From contig CM060731.1 in the NCBI GenBank assembly GCA_030704615.1, positions 69,854,756 to 69,918,755 on the forward strand: a stretch of DNA of 64,000 nt. Direction: 5' to 3'. This DNA comes from Takakia lepidozioides (taxonomy: Eukaryota; Streptophyta; Takakiopsida; Takakiales; Takakiaceae). A program made the position numbers and the translations under genes. Of the stretch, positions 1-11,560 are shown one piece after another. The number at the start of each line of letters is the position of its first letter. Position 1 is the stretch's first letter. The notes under the pieces were generated by a model. The model worked only from the letters and a program-made list of their open reading frames with translations, made no database searches and had not been told where the DNA came from.

Positions 1-397
1 CCATCACCAACTATAACAAAGCAAATCCATTCTCACTACTTCATATGAGAAATCCCCGGCCAGTACACCTCTGCATCCTCCTTCCACGGCATATACCCAT
101 GGTTACACCCAAGAAAACTACCATTCAAAATCATGAGTTGAAGTCCTTTCTGCAACAAAACATAACGGACACTCTCAGATCACAAGAAACCCAAAATTTC
201 TGTGATGATCTTGTATTAAAGAGAAGGGCATCACCTGTGGGGAGAAAGGGAATGACAAACTAAAATATCAAAACTAATCCAAGATATGCAGCTTAAAGGC
301 GAGGACGTAGTAACCATGAGGGAGCCAGAAAGGAACATAAAGGTATGTCTAAGTAACCAACACTCCAAGGTACACACCCGGTGGTGGGCATGGACCT
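1..397. other. 3' flank of the DER copy, no gene recognised
   Basis: No recognisable protein or RNA gene is visible here. The only open frame (about 72 codons from position 45 on the plus strand) matches no family I know. The stretch lies just beyond the stop codon of the minus-strand GTPase copy, so it is probably its 3' untranslated region and flank. There is no obvious oligo-T on the plus strand that would mark the poly(A) tail of a retrocopy. Confidence 0.4.
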
Positions 398-2393
398 TCA
401 TCTGGAGGCTGCAGCTGCTTGGGCCCTGTGTGTGTCCTTTTGAGCTGGTCCTGCTGCACCCTTGATCGGTTTCTCTCGCTCAGGCTTCGGCTTGCTGCCG
501 CACAGCAAGCGAATTGGTGTGCCTGGATATCCAACATTCATTCGCAGCTGTTTTTCCATGTAGCGCCTGTAGATTTCGGGGAAAAGCTTTGCATCATTCA
601 CAAAAAAGACAAATGTAGGTGGCCGAATCCCTGCCTGTGTGCAGTAGTAGATACGTCCTTTTTGCCCCTCGGCTGTTGGTGGTTGTTTCAATGCCACAGC
701 ATCTTGGATCACTTGATTCAAAGTGGCAGTGCTTAACCTTCTACACCTCTCCTCTCCGGCATCAACTGCTACATCGAGTATCTTCTGAATTCTCTGGCCA
801 CTGCTGGCAGAGGTGTACACTATGGGGGCCCAGTCAATATTCCGCAGCCTTTCCCTAACATCACGCTCATACCAGACAGTAGTCGTGGAATTCTTGTCCG
901 GCACTGTGTCCCATTTGTTCACCACAATCACCCATGCCTTCCCCTCCCTCTCTATCCTTTCCGCTAACCTGAAATCTTGCTCAGTCACGCAATCCATTGC
1001 ATCGATCACAAGGGCAATGACGTCAGACCTACGAATGGCCCTGAAGGCACGGTTTACAGAGAGTGACTCTGTTCGACTGCCTGCTGCTGCAACAGCTGCC
1101 CGTCGCCGGATGCCAGCCGTGTCGATCAGCTTGTAAGTTTGCCCATTGGAACCTGTGAAGTCAGTGTCGATGGCATCACGGGTCGTGCCGCTCACAGGGC
1201 TCACTATGGTGCGCTCCTGGCCTACCAGTGCATTGAGAATGCTGCTCTTGCCCACGTTGGGTTTACCAACTATCGATATTGCCATTGGCCTGTCCTCTGC
1301 TTCTGAATCGTCTGCCTCGGGCGTCCTCAGCTCCGCGCAAACAGAATCCGCAAATCCCTGTTTCCACTCCCAGAAATTGCTGACACTGCCATCGGGGTGA
1401 ACCCCAGGGTCCAGAATTCGGCCGCCTGGAGCAGGCCCTTTTTGGGCGATTCGCATTTGTTGACTGCAAGTGTTATTTTCTTGTTGGAATGCCTCCTTCG
1501 TAGCCAGTCTGCAATGTCGATGTCTGCACCGTCAAGCTGCCCTGCCCCTCAAACACAAAGATAATGGAATCAGCGCTTTCAACCGCGGCCGCTGCCTGGC
1601 GCTCGATCATGGCAGGAAGCCCAGCCGCAGATGCTTCCTTCACTGCGTGCGCCACAGCCTCAATGCCCCCTCCACTTGTGATGGCCACTGCATCTGTGCC
1701 CACGCCTGGGATTGTGAGGACCCCGCCTGTGTCAACCACCATGAACTCATGGGTGCTCCAAAAAGCTCGAGTGTAGAGCCTATCCCGGGTCACACCAGCT
1801 TGGTCGTTCACGATGGCCACATCTCCACCTGCAATGCGGTTAAACAGAGCAGAATTGCCCACATTTGGTCTTCCAACAATGGCCACTGTGGGAAGTAGGT
1901 GGTCTGGAATCTGTGGCTCGGGCTCGCGTGGTCCCCTCCGCTTCTTCTTACGGCCCCCAGCGGCCTCCTCTTCCTCATCCTCTTGACGCATCTCCTCAAA
2001 CAAAGTGCGAGTGTATTCCTGAACCACACTTGTTGCCTCCCTTTCATAAACCTCCTCTGAGAGAGGTCCCTCGTTCTCATCCTCCTCGTCAATCTGCTCA
2101 TCATCACTCTCCGCCATACCCACCCCCAGTGCCAATTCCTCCATCCGAGAAACGCGAACCTCTCTCTTCCAAACGGATCCAGCTCGGCCGTAGCACCCTT
2201 CCTTGTCCCTTACAAGACGCAACCCCTTCCATTTGAGAGCTTCTTTCTCAGTTTTCGAAAGGCGACAGGTCCAAAGAGATAGATGTGAGAACGAGACATG
2301 GGCAGAGAGAGAGGTGGATGGAGCTGAGCTACAGGAGCAAGGGCTGGCCACAGCCGTTGTGGATAACCCCCTCATAACCCCCACCACCATCAC
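398..2393 (-). pseudogene. DER: Plastid-type double GTPase Der/EngA, frame-broken copy
   Basis: Der/EngA has two tandem G domains and acts in assembly of the large subunit of bacterial-type ribosomes, in plants those of the chloroplast. The first frame (2393-1473) has a Ser/Ala-rich leader like a transit peptide, an acidic linker and G domain 1, whose P-loop reads GRPNVGNS instead of GRPNVGKS. The second frame (1456-398) has a complete G domain 2 (GKPNVGKSS, DTAGI, NKWD) and the KH-like C-terminal region with YYCTQA. Between them the coding frame changes twice. A 1-nt deletion near 1532 moves it to a frame reading [18 protein letters not shown], and a second near 1350 moves it to the final frame. 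No introns are visible, although plant nuclear DER genes usually have them, so a retrocopy is possible. Two single-base losses could also be sequencing errors, but the P-loop change argues for decay. Confidence 0.75.
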
Positions 2394-2949
2394 TCTCTGC
2401 GCTCTTCGTAGCTAACCCACAAACCCACCACGATGCTCAACAGCACCCCACACCTTTTCGCGTAAATTCTTCCTCTTTCCAGTGCCCCAGATCTTTGCAT
2501 CTCTCAGTCGTCTGCACCACAATTTTAGAAATGGAGCAGAATCAAAGGCAACAACAACTGAACTGTGGGGGCCTGTGTGGAACGAGGTGTACGGGAAGAG
2601 TGATAACTTAGTTTTCAACGCTCTTTGTGCAATTGTTGTTTCCCTCAGTTGCTTGTTTCATGGGTGCAGATACTACGAATAAATATGTTCAAGTTATGAT
2701 TGTCCATTATAGTTGCATTGTTCTATTTAACATACACTTGCATGTACAGTAGTGCCTTTGGAACACACCAGTTAAACATAGAACTCCTTTATTGCCAAGG
2801 AGCTCATATAGTGGGTACAGCTTGTGGTATATCTGTCCTATAACATTTTGCTCAACAACACTTGCACAAATGACATACATCAAGCACCAGCTTCTAAGTA
2901 TATTTCTCATGCTGACAGTCCGGAATGCGTCAACACAGTCCTCAAAAAG
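2394..2949. other. Intergenic, no gene recognised
   Basis: Upstream flank of the DER copy on the minus strand. Only short frames without family resemblance were seen. A promoter could lie here but no convincing element was identified. Confidence 0.35.
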
Positions 2950-3345
2950 AATTGGGTCTGTTTAAAGGCACACACCCTTCAGAAATTGCAGTTTTGCCTA
3001 CACCTTGCTCGCCAATAAGCACTGGATTATTCTTTGTTGGCTCTCTTGTAGAGAGAGACTACACATCACGTTCAAGTCAACAAGCGAAATGTGGTCAAAG
3101 GACCTTACACCGTGTCAAGGCACCGATTGGTGTGTTGTGCTGAGTCATGCTTGGTACTCTTACCTTCCTCTTATTTTTTGCAGCAATAGGCTGTTTGAGG
3201 CTTGTTCTTCTTGACAAGATTTAGTACGTCGAATTTCATCATCACGGCCTATAACTGGATCTAGTTCATCTCTGTCAGATCTTTGCCATACTTTTCCAGT
3301 GCCCTCTGGATCTGAGCTGGCCATCCCACACCACCCAAAAAAACT
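2950..3345 (-). pseudogene. CLPB: ClpB/Hsp100 chaperone fragment (first AAA domain)
   Basis: Two minus-strand blocks match the start of the first AAA+ domain of ClpB-type disaggregases. Block one (about 3330-3215) reads ALEKYGKDLTE and, after a frameshift, ELDPVIGRDDEIRR. Block two (about 3050-2975) reads [20 protein letters not shown], which holds the Walker A loop with Gln where the family has Pro. Between them is an intron-like gap with a plausible AG|GTAAGAG donor and a CTCTCTACAAG acceptor. Nothing of the remaining roughly 700 residues is present. The AISEG ending resembles plastid ClpB more than ClpC. This is a decayed gene fragment, not an expressed chaperone. Confidence 0.65.
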
Positions 3346-3424
3346 ATATTGACACATAAGCTATGGCCAAGCATGCTTCTCTCACTCTCTCTTTCTGGCC
3401 CTGGCTATGGCAAACATGAGTACA

Positions 3425-3845
3425 TTCTCTCTGTGGCCCTGTTGGCGTCTGATTGCTGGGCGGCTCACACGCAGCAGATTGATGCTTTCGTGAAGGGCTT
3501 GTTAGAGGATATCTGAAAAGCCCATACTGATTGCTTATACCAATGTCACGGAGTGACTCACAAAGATAGTGTCTGTTCCCTTTGTTCTTTCAAACTGGAC
3601 GCAGGGTCTATGGCCACAGGGCTGGAAAAGCACAAGTGTCTCTCTAGATAAGAATGGTGCTGTCATACCAAGACTACTAAAACAGATCCCATCAGTACTC
3701 TTTACTTCAAGTGCCTTTGGGCTGGAAAAGCACTGGGCTGGGTGACCTACCCAAAAGTCCCCATGCTCCACCCACTGTTTAGAGTGCTACTCAAACTAGG
3801 TGCAGGTCTAAAGGCCGCAAGGCTACGGCAATCAACCTCTCATGA
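3425..3845 (+). mobile_element. LINE 3'-end fragments (two pieces)
   Basis: The stretch 3435-3550 translates to HTQQIDAFVKGLLEDI, matching the C-terminal part of the LINE ORF2 seen on the minus strand at 14.5 kb (HTQQIDACVKGFLEDIWK). The following bases match its tail (SVPFV, then the GGTCTATGGCCACAGGGCT block). A second copy of the 3' tail is at about 3800-3840 and ends in CATGAGTAC followed by a TC-rich run, the same terminus as other copies in the window. These are dead 5'-truncated pieces. Confidence 0.65.
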
Positions 3846-3849
3846 GTAC

Positions 3850-4490
3850 TTTCTCTCAAACAAGAGTTCTTGCTAGGCTATACAGGAGTGAATAGAACGC
3901 ATATAGAACACAATTTGATAGAAGTAGCATAAGGGATATAGAATACCCTGGTCGGTGACCTTCTGGGAGCCTCGAATGGCTTCAATGGCAGGCATTCAAA
4001 CTTTTGGCTGACAACTGGAACTCCTTGAAAACTTTGTGGCACGGGCCCTGTTATTATTAAGGCCTCCAATCAGACCCGACATAGGATCCACTGTATCACT
4101 GTTAACTGGGGAACATCAGGACTTCATGTCATAAAATAACTGATAGTTACCAAATTGTTCCAAATGGAAGCACAAGACCAACTTACCGAGACCTCTCAGC
4201 AAGTCTACCAAAGCTTTAACCTCACTGTTCCTGTCTTCTTCCATATATATAAGTTTTGCCAAACTTGAGATCATACCAGATTAACCAGGAATCAATACCT
4301 AGATATTGCATACCTCCCTTAGGCTCTCAAATTGACAATAAGGGTCAGAGGTGGGGTAGTCAGAAGTTAGGCACAAAAACTTCCCTGAAACTTGTTTCTA
4401 GTCTGTTGACATGGGCGAGGACCCTTAATGCGATCTCAAGGGCCTACCTACCTACAGCACTAGACTGAAATTTAAAATCAGGTGGAAAAG
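3850..4490. other. Intergenic, no gene recognised
   Basis: Short frames only, with none of recognisable family. It lies between LINE fragments and is probably decayed repeat sequence. Confidence 0.3.
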
Positions 4491-4494
4491 CCGA

Positions 4495-4600
4495 AGCTAC
4501 CTTGAACAATGAACAGATGGCAGAGATCAGGAAGAGGAGATTGGCAATTGCCCCGATGTGCGGTCGCACGACCGGACTGAAAACAATATCCATTTTCTGA
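4495..4600 (+). mobile_element. LINE zinc-knuckle fragment
   Basis: At nucleotide level this matches the part of the 14-kb LINE that encodes the C-terminal cysteine/histidine knuckle: the run of CAGA...GGAGA, CAATTGCCC and CATTTTCTGATA in the same order. It ends exactly where the minus-strand PPR fragment begins, so a LINE scrap is joined directly to PPR sequence. Confidence 0.55.
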
Positions 4601-5105
4601 TATTTGCTCATAGGTCTCCAAAGCTTTCATCCCGCGCCCCTGCTGCGCATACCCTGCAAGCATCACGTTCCACGACACCACATCTCGGTCAGCATAGTGT
4701 TGAACACTCCTTTCGTCATCCCCAATGACTCCCACATTTGGCCTACATATGTCCACCAGAGCAGTTTTTTTGTTCAGGTGGCATCTGGTACAATTGCAGA
4801 TTTGATGATGTCACCATGGATCTTTTGCCTTTTTCCAGGCTGCAGCCGGGCGCACACACGCATTGCAAACGCACAAAAACATTATATTATGGTCGGGCTT
4901 CACCCCTTCCCCCATCATGCTCATAGGTCTCCAAAGCCTCCATCCCACCCCTGCTGTGCATACCTGCCAAGCATTTGCACTCCACGACACCCCATCTCGT
5001 TCAGCCATAGCGTTGAAAACACTCCCTCTTTGCATCCTCGATGCACCCACATTTGGCATACATAGTCCACCAGCGGCAGTGTTCAGAATGACATCTGGTA
5101 ATCTG
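4601..5105 (-). pseudogene. PPR (PLS-class) gene fragment
   Basis: The minus-strand frames contain typical PLS repeat pieces: DVVSWNVMLAGYAQQG with ALETYEQ near 4610-4690, and MGEGVKPDH with a degraded CNACAS-like block near 4850-4930. The upstream part resembles PDVILNTALVDMYAKCG. Frames are broken several times. The repeats closely resemble the intact DYW-PPR gene at 49.7 kb. On the minus strand this fragment directly follows an OSB-type exon (5118-5200), so OSB and PPR sequence are joined here without a gap. No start, E or DYW region is present. Confidence 0.7.
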
Positions 5106-5117
5106 ACGAGGCATTAC

Positions 5118-6905
5118 CTTTTTGCCTCGGTATGTCCCACCATTGACTGTGGTCAGAAAAAGTATTCATTCCCACAGCTTCTCCTCGTCTCTGTTACCTT
5201 GTGTTCTGGATACTTTCTGTTGGTAAAATTGGCAGAGTATCAAGTCAAAAGTCACTCCAAATATCAAAGATTCACTAAACCAGCTAACTGCAGAATTCAA
5301 CATGAAAATTTAGGGGCCGATTCTGATACGAGGGAAAAACAGGGTGAAATGTGTTGAAGAAGGTGCCTTTCATTAGCAGTGCCCTGATTATCAATGGTGC
5401 CACTGCTGCTGGCGGCTTCCAGTTGACCATCTCCGATGCAAGTTTTCTTGTAGCTATCCTTCCACAGGGAATCATATGTAATCTGGAGCTTGAAATCCGG
5501 CCCTCTTAGATGAATCTGGACCCACACTCTATCCCTGTCTCCTTTCAGCTATCCATGCTCTGCCACAAATCATGCATACATCCTACCCTTGCTGCTAGCA
5601 AGCTGACAATGACAGCCTAGAATTGTTCCAGCAAAACACCCCAACCCTACGTATCACACTAGTTCCTATGCTGACTTGCGTCTGCTTCCAACAGGCATTC
5701 ACCTTTTTGCCTTGATTGTTCCAGCATTGACTGGGGTCGGAAACGTATTCAATCCAGAGCTTCTCCTCGTCTCTGTTATCTGTTTTTTGATTTTGATCCT
5801 ATCCGTTTGGACCCACATTGGCAGTAACATGTCAAAATCACTCCAAAACCAACCATAGATCCACCAACGAGCTAACTCGCAGAATTCAACATGAAAACTT
5901 AGGGACGACTCTGATAACATAAAAACAGGATGAAATGTGTTGAAGAAGGTGCCTTATTTGCAGTTGCCTGGTTCTATCAATTGTGCCGCTGCCGCTGCTG
6001 TTTCCAGTGAACATCTTACCCACGCAGATTTCTTGTAGCTATTGATCCACAGGGAAATCAGAAGTAATCTTGACATCTATCCCTGGTCCTTCAGCTTTCC
6101 CTCAAATCATGAATACATCCTCAGCCTTGCTGCTAGCAGCTGCCACTGACGGCGTGAAGTTCTTCCAACAGACACCCCAACCCTACTTATTGCAGTAGTT
6201 CCAATTCTGAATGCATCTGCTTCTGTCTGTAGTAAAGACATGCATTCACCTTTTGTCTCCATTTGTCACCACCATTGACTGGATCGGAAAAGGATTCATT
6301 CCAAAGCTTCTCCTCATTCTCTGTTATCTGTTTTTTGGATACTTAATGCTGCGCCACATCGGACAGTAACTTGTCAAAGTCACTCCACAACCCACCACAG
6401 ATCACCCCACTGGAGCTAACTACAGAATTCAATATGCATTCCTCAGGAGCGATGATATGATGAGAGAAAAACAGGCTGAAATAGGTCGAGAGAGAGAAAG
6501 GTTGGCCCCACCACAGTGTGCCCTTGACCTTGTGTCATGACCCATGGAGGATTTGACCGACCCTCACAACCCAAAGGACCTCCAGTGTGGCGCACGAGCA
6601 AGTCTGTAGTCAGTAATGTCGGATTGGTCTTGAGACCCACCACGGTGCAGCTGTAGGCATGCAGAGATTGAAACACGGCCTGCTAAGACCAGAGACTCTC
6701 CCAAGAACCTTGTAAACATCAGGAAGAATACCCAATCCATTGGATATGTGTAACAAGAAGCCAAGAGATACACATTGCAGGATGGACAAACTTCTGCACA
6801 TCGTGCATTAAGAAAAAGCCACACCTTGCGAGTCGATTGTCCCACCATCGTGCAAATTCCAGGCCTCGTGCGGTGTACGTACTCATAATCTCCCTCCTCA
6901 AGCAC
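5118..6905 (-). pseudogene. Array of OSB-type PDF-motif exon pairs, decayed
   Basis: OSB proteins are plant organellar single-stranded-DNA-binding proteins with one or more C-terminal PDF motifs of about 50 residues. Here the motif is split by an intron as in the intact copy at 48.9 kb. Exon-a pieces encode ENEEKLWNESFSDP followed by a WWD-like segment and R.K, and end at AAG|GTGAAT (6250-6327; 5703-5779; about 5118-5200, which keeps QWWD). Exon-b pieces encode GPDFKLQIT.DSLW and AAWVDGQLETAAA-like sequence (about 5928-6100 and 5310-5515). A further, more divergent pair at 6905-6480 has WWDNRLAR before its donor, then TNPTL and NPPWVMTQ. The exon-a/intron/exon-b unit repeats about every 545-575 bp, so the block arose by tandem duplication. 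Stops and frameshifts make it non-functional. No OB-fold region was found. Confidence 0.65.
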
Positions 6906-6929
6906 GCGGGACGTCATCATCCCTTCCCC

Positions 6930-7440
6930 GCGTATGATGACGTGGCGAAAAACGTGGCACTATGGCACCCCACTCCTGCTCGACGCTAAACTAGTCTCCG
7001 ACGACTCCCGATTATTTTCGGGCAGTTCGGGCAAGTTCCAAAGCAATTGACGACGACGATGACATGGCTATGATGACGTGGTGGAGATGGCGTGGCACTA
7101 TGGGCCAGGGCTTTTTACTAGGTTCAGCCTCAAGATTCTAAAAGTGGGTGAACAAAATGTACAGTACCGTACTTGGTGTTCCTGTTTTCCGGCCTTTCGG
7201 GCAGGTTCCAAAGAAATTGCCGACGACGATGACGTGGTGGAGATGGCGTGGCACTATGGGCACCCTCACATCTTTGACAACTCCCAGTTATTTCGGGCAT
7301 TTCGGGCAGGTTCCAAAGAAATTGACGACGATGATGTGGCTTGAATGATGTGTTGCAATGACGTGGTATGATGGCACCCCCCTTCCTGCTCTACGCTAAA
7401 CTAGTCTCCGACCTTCAGCGTCACTAGAATTACAGTTTAA
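6930..7440. repeat. Degenerate tandem repeat
   Basis: Several phrases recur: GATGACGTGGTGGAGATGGC with GGCACTATGG (about 6930, 7070, 7225), TTTCGGGCAG with TTCCAAAG.AATTG (about 7015, 7195, 7295), and CTCGACGCTAAACTAGTCTC or its CTACGC variant at 6977 and 7390. The spacing is irregular, 80-200 bp. No protein function is suggested, although in places the frame stays open for about 88 codons. Confidence 0.6.
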
Positions 7441-8599
7441 GATATTCAAGTAGCCTTTTATAAGCGGAAAACAGAAAACAACATATTTGGTTGACTTAAC
7501 CGCAGGCTAAAGTTAAACAGTCGCTTTGCCAGACACAGATATACACCATACCTTACAAGAGGGGAATTTCAATGGAATTTGGTTGCTGAATTTCACGCCT
7601 CTCTGCACTGCAACGGCCTCATGTCTCCAAACGGAGTGTGGCATCTGCCGCGAAGCCACCCTTGATGGCTGGGGCGGCCCCCCCCCCCCCCCCCGGCCCT
7701 GCAGCCGCCATCATATTATAAGTTAGTTGAGCTCGCTGAGCTGACACTTGAGACTGATCACTTTGTCGGAATGCTTTTCACAACGAGGATCTCGTGCGAA
7801 ATTGTGGGTCGATGCTCGAATCTCCACACCGTCACATTCAAGACATGTCTTTTTTTCTCCCGAAGACTTTGGCCATAAAGCCAGAGAGAAGGGATGCAGA
7901 TCTTTCCGTTTTCTTGTGGTAGGTAGGAAAAGGATGATTGTCGTGTTTTCCTTCAGGAAGTTCCAGCTCCCCTACTCGGCACCCAAGTTTGAAGGCTCCT
8001 GCTAAGTTGGGTGAGAAAATCCGAGTCAGAAGCCAACCGGTGTGTTTGTTAGATCGACCTTGCTGTGGTGGGGGCCATTAGTTGACGAGCGTAGACCGAT
8101 GCTGGCTTTACACCTACCGCCAGAAAGAAGGCTGGACAATCTGGACATGCTTTTGGGCCAGTTTAGCTGGATGATGCAGTGAAGCCGTCAGGTGCTCCAT
8201 CCAGTCTCCAGGGTGGTTTTACTAGAGGTGCGTGCTTCGGGTGGCAGGTTGTGATGGCGGTCAGGTAAGCCACAGCTAAGGAGGAGCGAAGCTACTCAAG
8301 TTGGGCCTGTGGAGATGGACAGAGCTTGTGTAGTGATAGAGTGGCTGGGCTTTCTAGGGTGGCCTAGCCGGGGCTGAAGATGGGGATTTGGTCCCTGAAG
8401 GGACACAGCCCTACAGGAAAGATTGAAGGTGGGTGACGATACGTCTGCGACCAACAATGGTTTGAATGTGGAAGCGTTGGAGTAGTTTCACGTTGCGCAA
8501 TTCAGTTTTTCAATACTAGTTTCAGTATGTTACTTGGAAAGGCCCCTCGTGTGAATTGCGTGTGTGCATGTAGTAGTGAGTCTGTCCTTCTTTGTAGGC
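7441..8599. other. Intergenic with a poly-C run, no gene recognised
   Basis: No family resemblance was found. A run of about 18 C residues lies near 7678-7695. The right-hand part may be the 5' flank of the U-box gene copy. Confidence 0.35.
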
Positions 8600-11560
8600 A
8601 CGGCAGCTCGTGAAATGGGCAGATGATGCTTTAGAGGAGGCGAAAGTGTTGGAAAGATGGCAAGCGTGCTGGAACACTTCGCCATGCAACGGGCGCAGTC
8701 GGCTAAACTCAAGAAAGCCGCAGAAGCCGACCATAAGCCTTTACCATCTACGCCACAGTCAGAGACCGATGGGGACCTTGAGAGTAAGAGCGGGAACACC
8801 ACACCCATTGACTCTCCACAGACGTCCTCGACTAGCGAGGAGAGGCAAGCTGGGGAAATAGAGGGGGGCAGCAAGGGAAGGGGGTGGTAAAAAAGAAGAG
8901 CTTGTGGTTTTTCCATAGCAGCAAAGCCAAGAGGGGGTCATCGAAGGAGACTTCTGCAGATGACTCCAAGAAGGGGGTCTCAGAGGAAATACCCACTGAG
9001 TTTCTGTGCCCCATCTCACAAGTGGTGATGGCGGACCCAGTCATTGCGGCATCAGGCCAAACTTTTGAGCGTCAATGCATCCAGGTTTGGATGCAGCAAG
9101 GCCACCGCCACTGCTTTCAGAGTGGTATAGTCCTAGTCAATCTTTCTCTTATTCCCAATGTTGCATTGCGCTCTGCTATCACCAGTTGGTGTGAGAAGAA
9201 TAAACAGCCGAAGCCTGAAGCTCCCAGTGTGGAGCTTGCAAGGCAGTCTGTTCAAAGGGGTTGGTGGGAGGTAAGCAAGAGCGGCTATGGAATTTTGGGG
9301 ATTGATGCACGCAAGGCCTGGGTTATGATGAGACTGGCCTGGAGGATTGAATTCCAGTTGCATATGAACAGAGACCCTGGCATACACACACTGATGACAT
9401 GTCCTCAAGTGCCAGTACTAGTAGTGGCCCACGTAGTGAGCTTTGGATTGATGATGGTGGGACCGCATCATTGCTTGCGCCCCTGTCACTCAAGCAGCAG
9501 AATGGAACCACTCAGCTGCTGAATCTGAGACGGGCTCAGAGGAATGACATGGACGCATGCGAAAAGGGAACGAGCCATCCAGAGGTTCTTCAAGGGATCT
9601 AAGTAAAAGCTCAACATCAACACTATTGCATGGGGCTCTGTCAGGGGAGCAGCATGACTGGACAGATGATGGTGGTACCCCTTCTCAGGCAGGGTCAATG
9701 GAGGATACTAAGCCCCAATGGACAAAAGGGTCACAGGACAACCGGGGGTGGAAGGCGGCGCGAGGGACAGAGGAGTGGTGAGCAAAGGCTACCTGCAACC
9801 TCTAGAGATTCCTCACTGGATTTTGACAGATTCAGTCAAAGCTCATTGAAGGAACCGGCATGGCAAATCTGTTTGTTATCCTGAACCTAATAGTGCAGAG
9901 TGGCCACCACCCAGGAAGTGCTCGCACGGGTCAGTTGAGGCAGTCAGGGAAGATGTGGGAGCCACATTGGCAAGGTTTGGGGCTTCCTTCAACTATGGCA
10001 ACAACATGTCCGGTGTATGTATGTGATTGAGGGATGGTCAGCAGCTGATCCACAATGCGATGTTTGAAGGCGCTGTTAGCGAATCTCAGCACAGCGTGCC
10101 TATGGAGCAGGAGGAGGGTGCCGCTGAAATTCGCAGGCTTACTCGAACAGCATTGAGCAAAGATGCACTATGTACTCCAGAGGTGCTGGCGGCAATTATA
10201 TTGGACTGCAGTCACGGTATGCCGGAGAGTACAGATAAACGCACGCTGCTGCTCTTCTTGAATTTGTCACTAGAGAAGGAGAAGAGAGAACAATGAAAGA
10301 TTCCGGGCTGGGGCAATTCCGGTTCTTATTGATGTCCTCAAGGGCAGGTGTGATGCGGCCATGGGAGCATGCGGCAGAGGCTTTGTTCAGCCTGGCATTG
10401 AACGACGAAAACAAGCTGGCTATAGGGGTGCTGGGGGCCATTCCACCTCTTCTGTATGTGTTGCATGGAGGGACACCTGCTGCAAGACTGGATGCTGCCA
10501 AATGCTCTCATCATTGTCATTTGTCTTCACCACATCAATCGAATGAGGAAATAGAATCATGAAGGCAGGTTGAACAATCCCCCTCTGCTACTCCTGCAAC
10601 TTGCGGACAAAGAGTCTGCAGATCTGACGAGCAGCGTGCTTCTTGTTCTCTCAAACTTGGCGACTGTTCAAGAGGGCCGTGCTCTTATATCTGAGCTCAA
10701 TGGCGTCGTCCTCCTTGTTAGTCTACTTTCTGCATCACCATATTGGGGTGACGGAGCAAGGCCACGGTAGAGAACTGCAGCTTTCTTTTTTCTTGACTCT
10801 TCTTATGCTGGATCACTACCTGACATAGGAGCTATCCGCAGTATGCAAAAGAGGACTGCATCAGAGTAATTGTTAATGGAAGCATCCAACATATGGCCCA
10901 GCGGGTAGGACACAAGGCCACCTTACACGTGGTCGAGGTTAAAAGCCACATAGGTGTATGTTGGATGTCGCCCATTACAGCCAAACCAGCTATAAAAGGG
11001 GGTCGCGGGGTCAACCACGCAACTAATATGTGGATACCTGGGACTTTTGAGTCCTTGCCCCCATTTACGGCCGGTAGAAGGTGTCCACCTTCTCCTCCGG
11101 GGTGAACTAACACCATAAGTTTTGGTTGCTACCGCAGGAGTCTACCATTTTCATTGCAGGCCTGGATTTAGTTATTTATCTAGCCCTTAGGTCTTGATTG
11201 CAGCTGAATGTTGGGTCCAAAATTGATTGGCTGCAGAGGGTATGGAGGAGAAGGCGGGTGAAAGTGTGAATGAGATGGATGATTGGGCATCCGTGCGGGA
11301 ACATTCAGCAGCCACATTGTTGCAGCTTTCACAGTGCAATACACGGTTTAAGGCACAGGCTTTGCAGGCGGGTGCCCTCAAGAGCTTGGTGCCTCTGACA
11401 GAGCATGGCACACGGCGTGCCAGAGACAAAGCTATGGCCTTGCTTAGCGTTCTAAGGGACTCACCAATAATGGAGAGGTCTGACAGTGAAGATGGGAGGT
11501 CCCTCCGTCCGCGTGCCAGGTACCAAAGAGTTGGCATGTGCAACAGTGTCAATTTGTGAG
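8600..11560 (+). pseudogene. U-box/ARM E3 ubiquitin ligase, PUB38-41-like, decayed
   Basis: PUB-ARM proteins join an E2-binding U-box to armadillo repeats that bind substrates. The basic leader KKKSLWFFHSSKAK (from about 8890) precedes a full U-box: IPTEFLCPISQVVMADPV, ASGQTFERQCIQ, then IPNVALRSAITSWC, ending near 9215. This arrangement is typical of the mostly intronless PUB38-41 group. After a low-complexity linker that changes frame several times (9240-10080), ARM repeats continue in pieces: EIRRLTRTALSKD (10110), an AIPVLIDVLKGR-like block, LALNDENKLAIGVLGAIPPLL (10390-10460), LLLQLADKESADLTSSVLLVLSNLATV (10580-10670) and VREHSAATLLQLSQCNTRFKAQALQAG (11290-11380). At least five frame changes are needed and a SINE-like insert splits the last repeats, so this is a pseudogene. 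Confidence 0.75.
10885..11105 (+). mobile_element. tRNA-related SINE inserted in the PUB copy
   Basis: A pol III A box fitting TRGYNNANNNG (TGGCCCAGCGG) is at 10894-10904. About 35 bp further on is a degenerate B-box-like GGTCGAGGT. Near the 3' end is the phrase GAAGGTGTCCACCTTC, also found in the SINE at 18.2 kb, so the two belong to one family. It sits between two ARM-repeat segments of the decayed PUB gene. Confidence 0.5.

Noticed and set aside
7675-7696. Poly-C run as a functional i-motif or telomere-like site
   Set aside because: A single homopolymer run without partner repeats. No support beyond composition.
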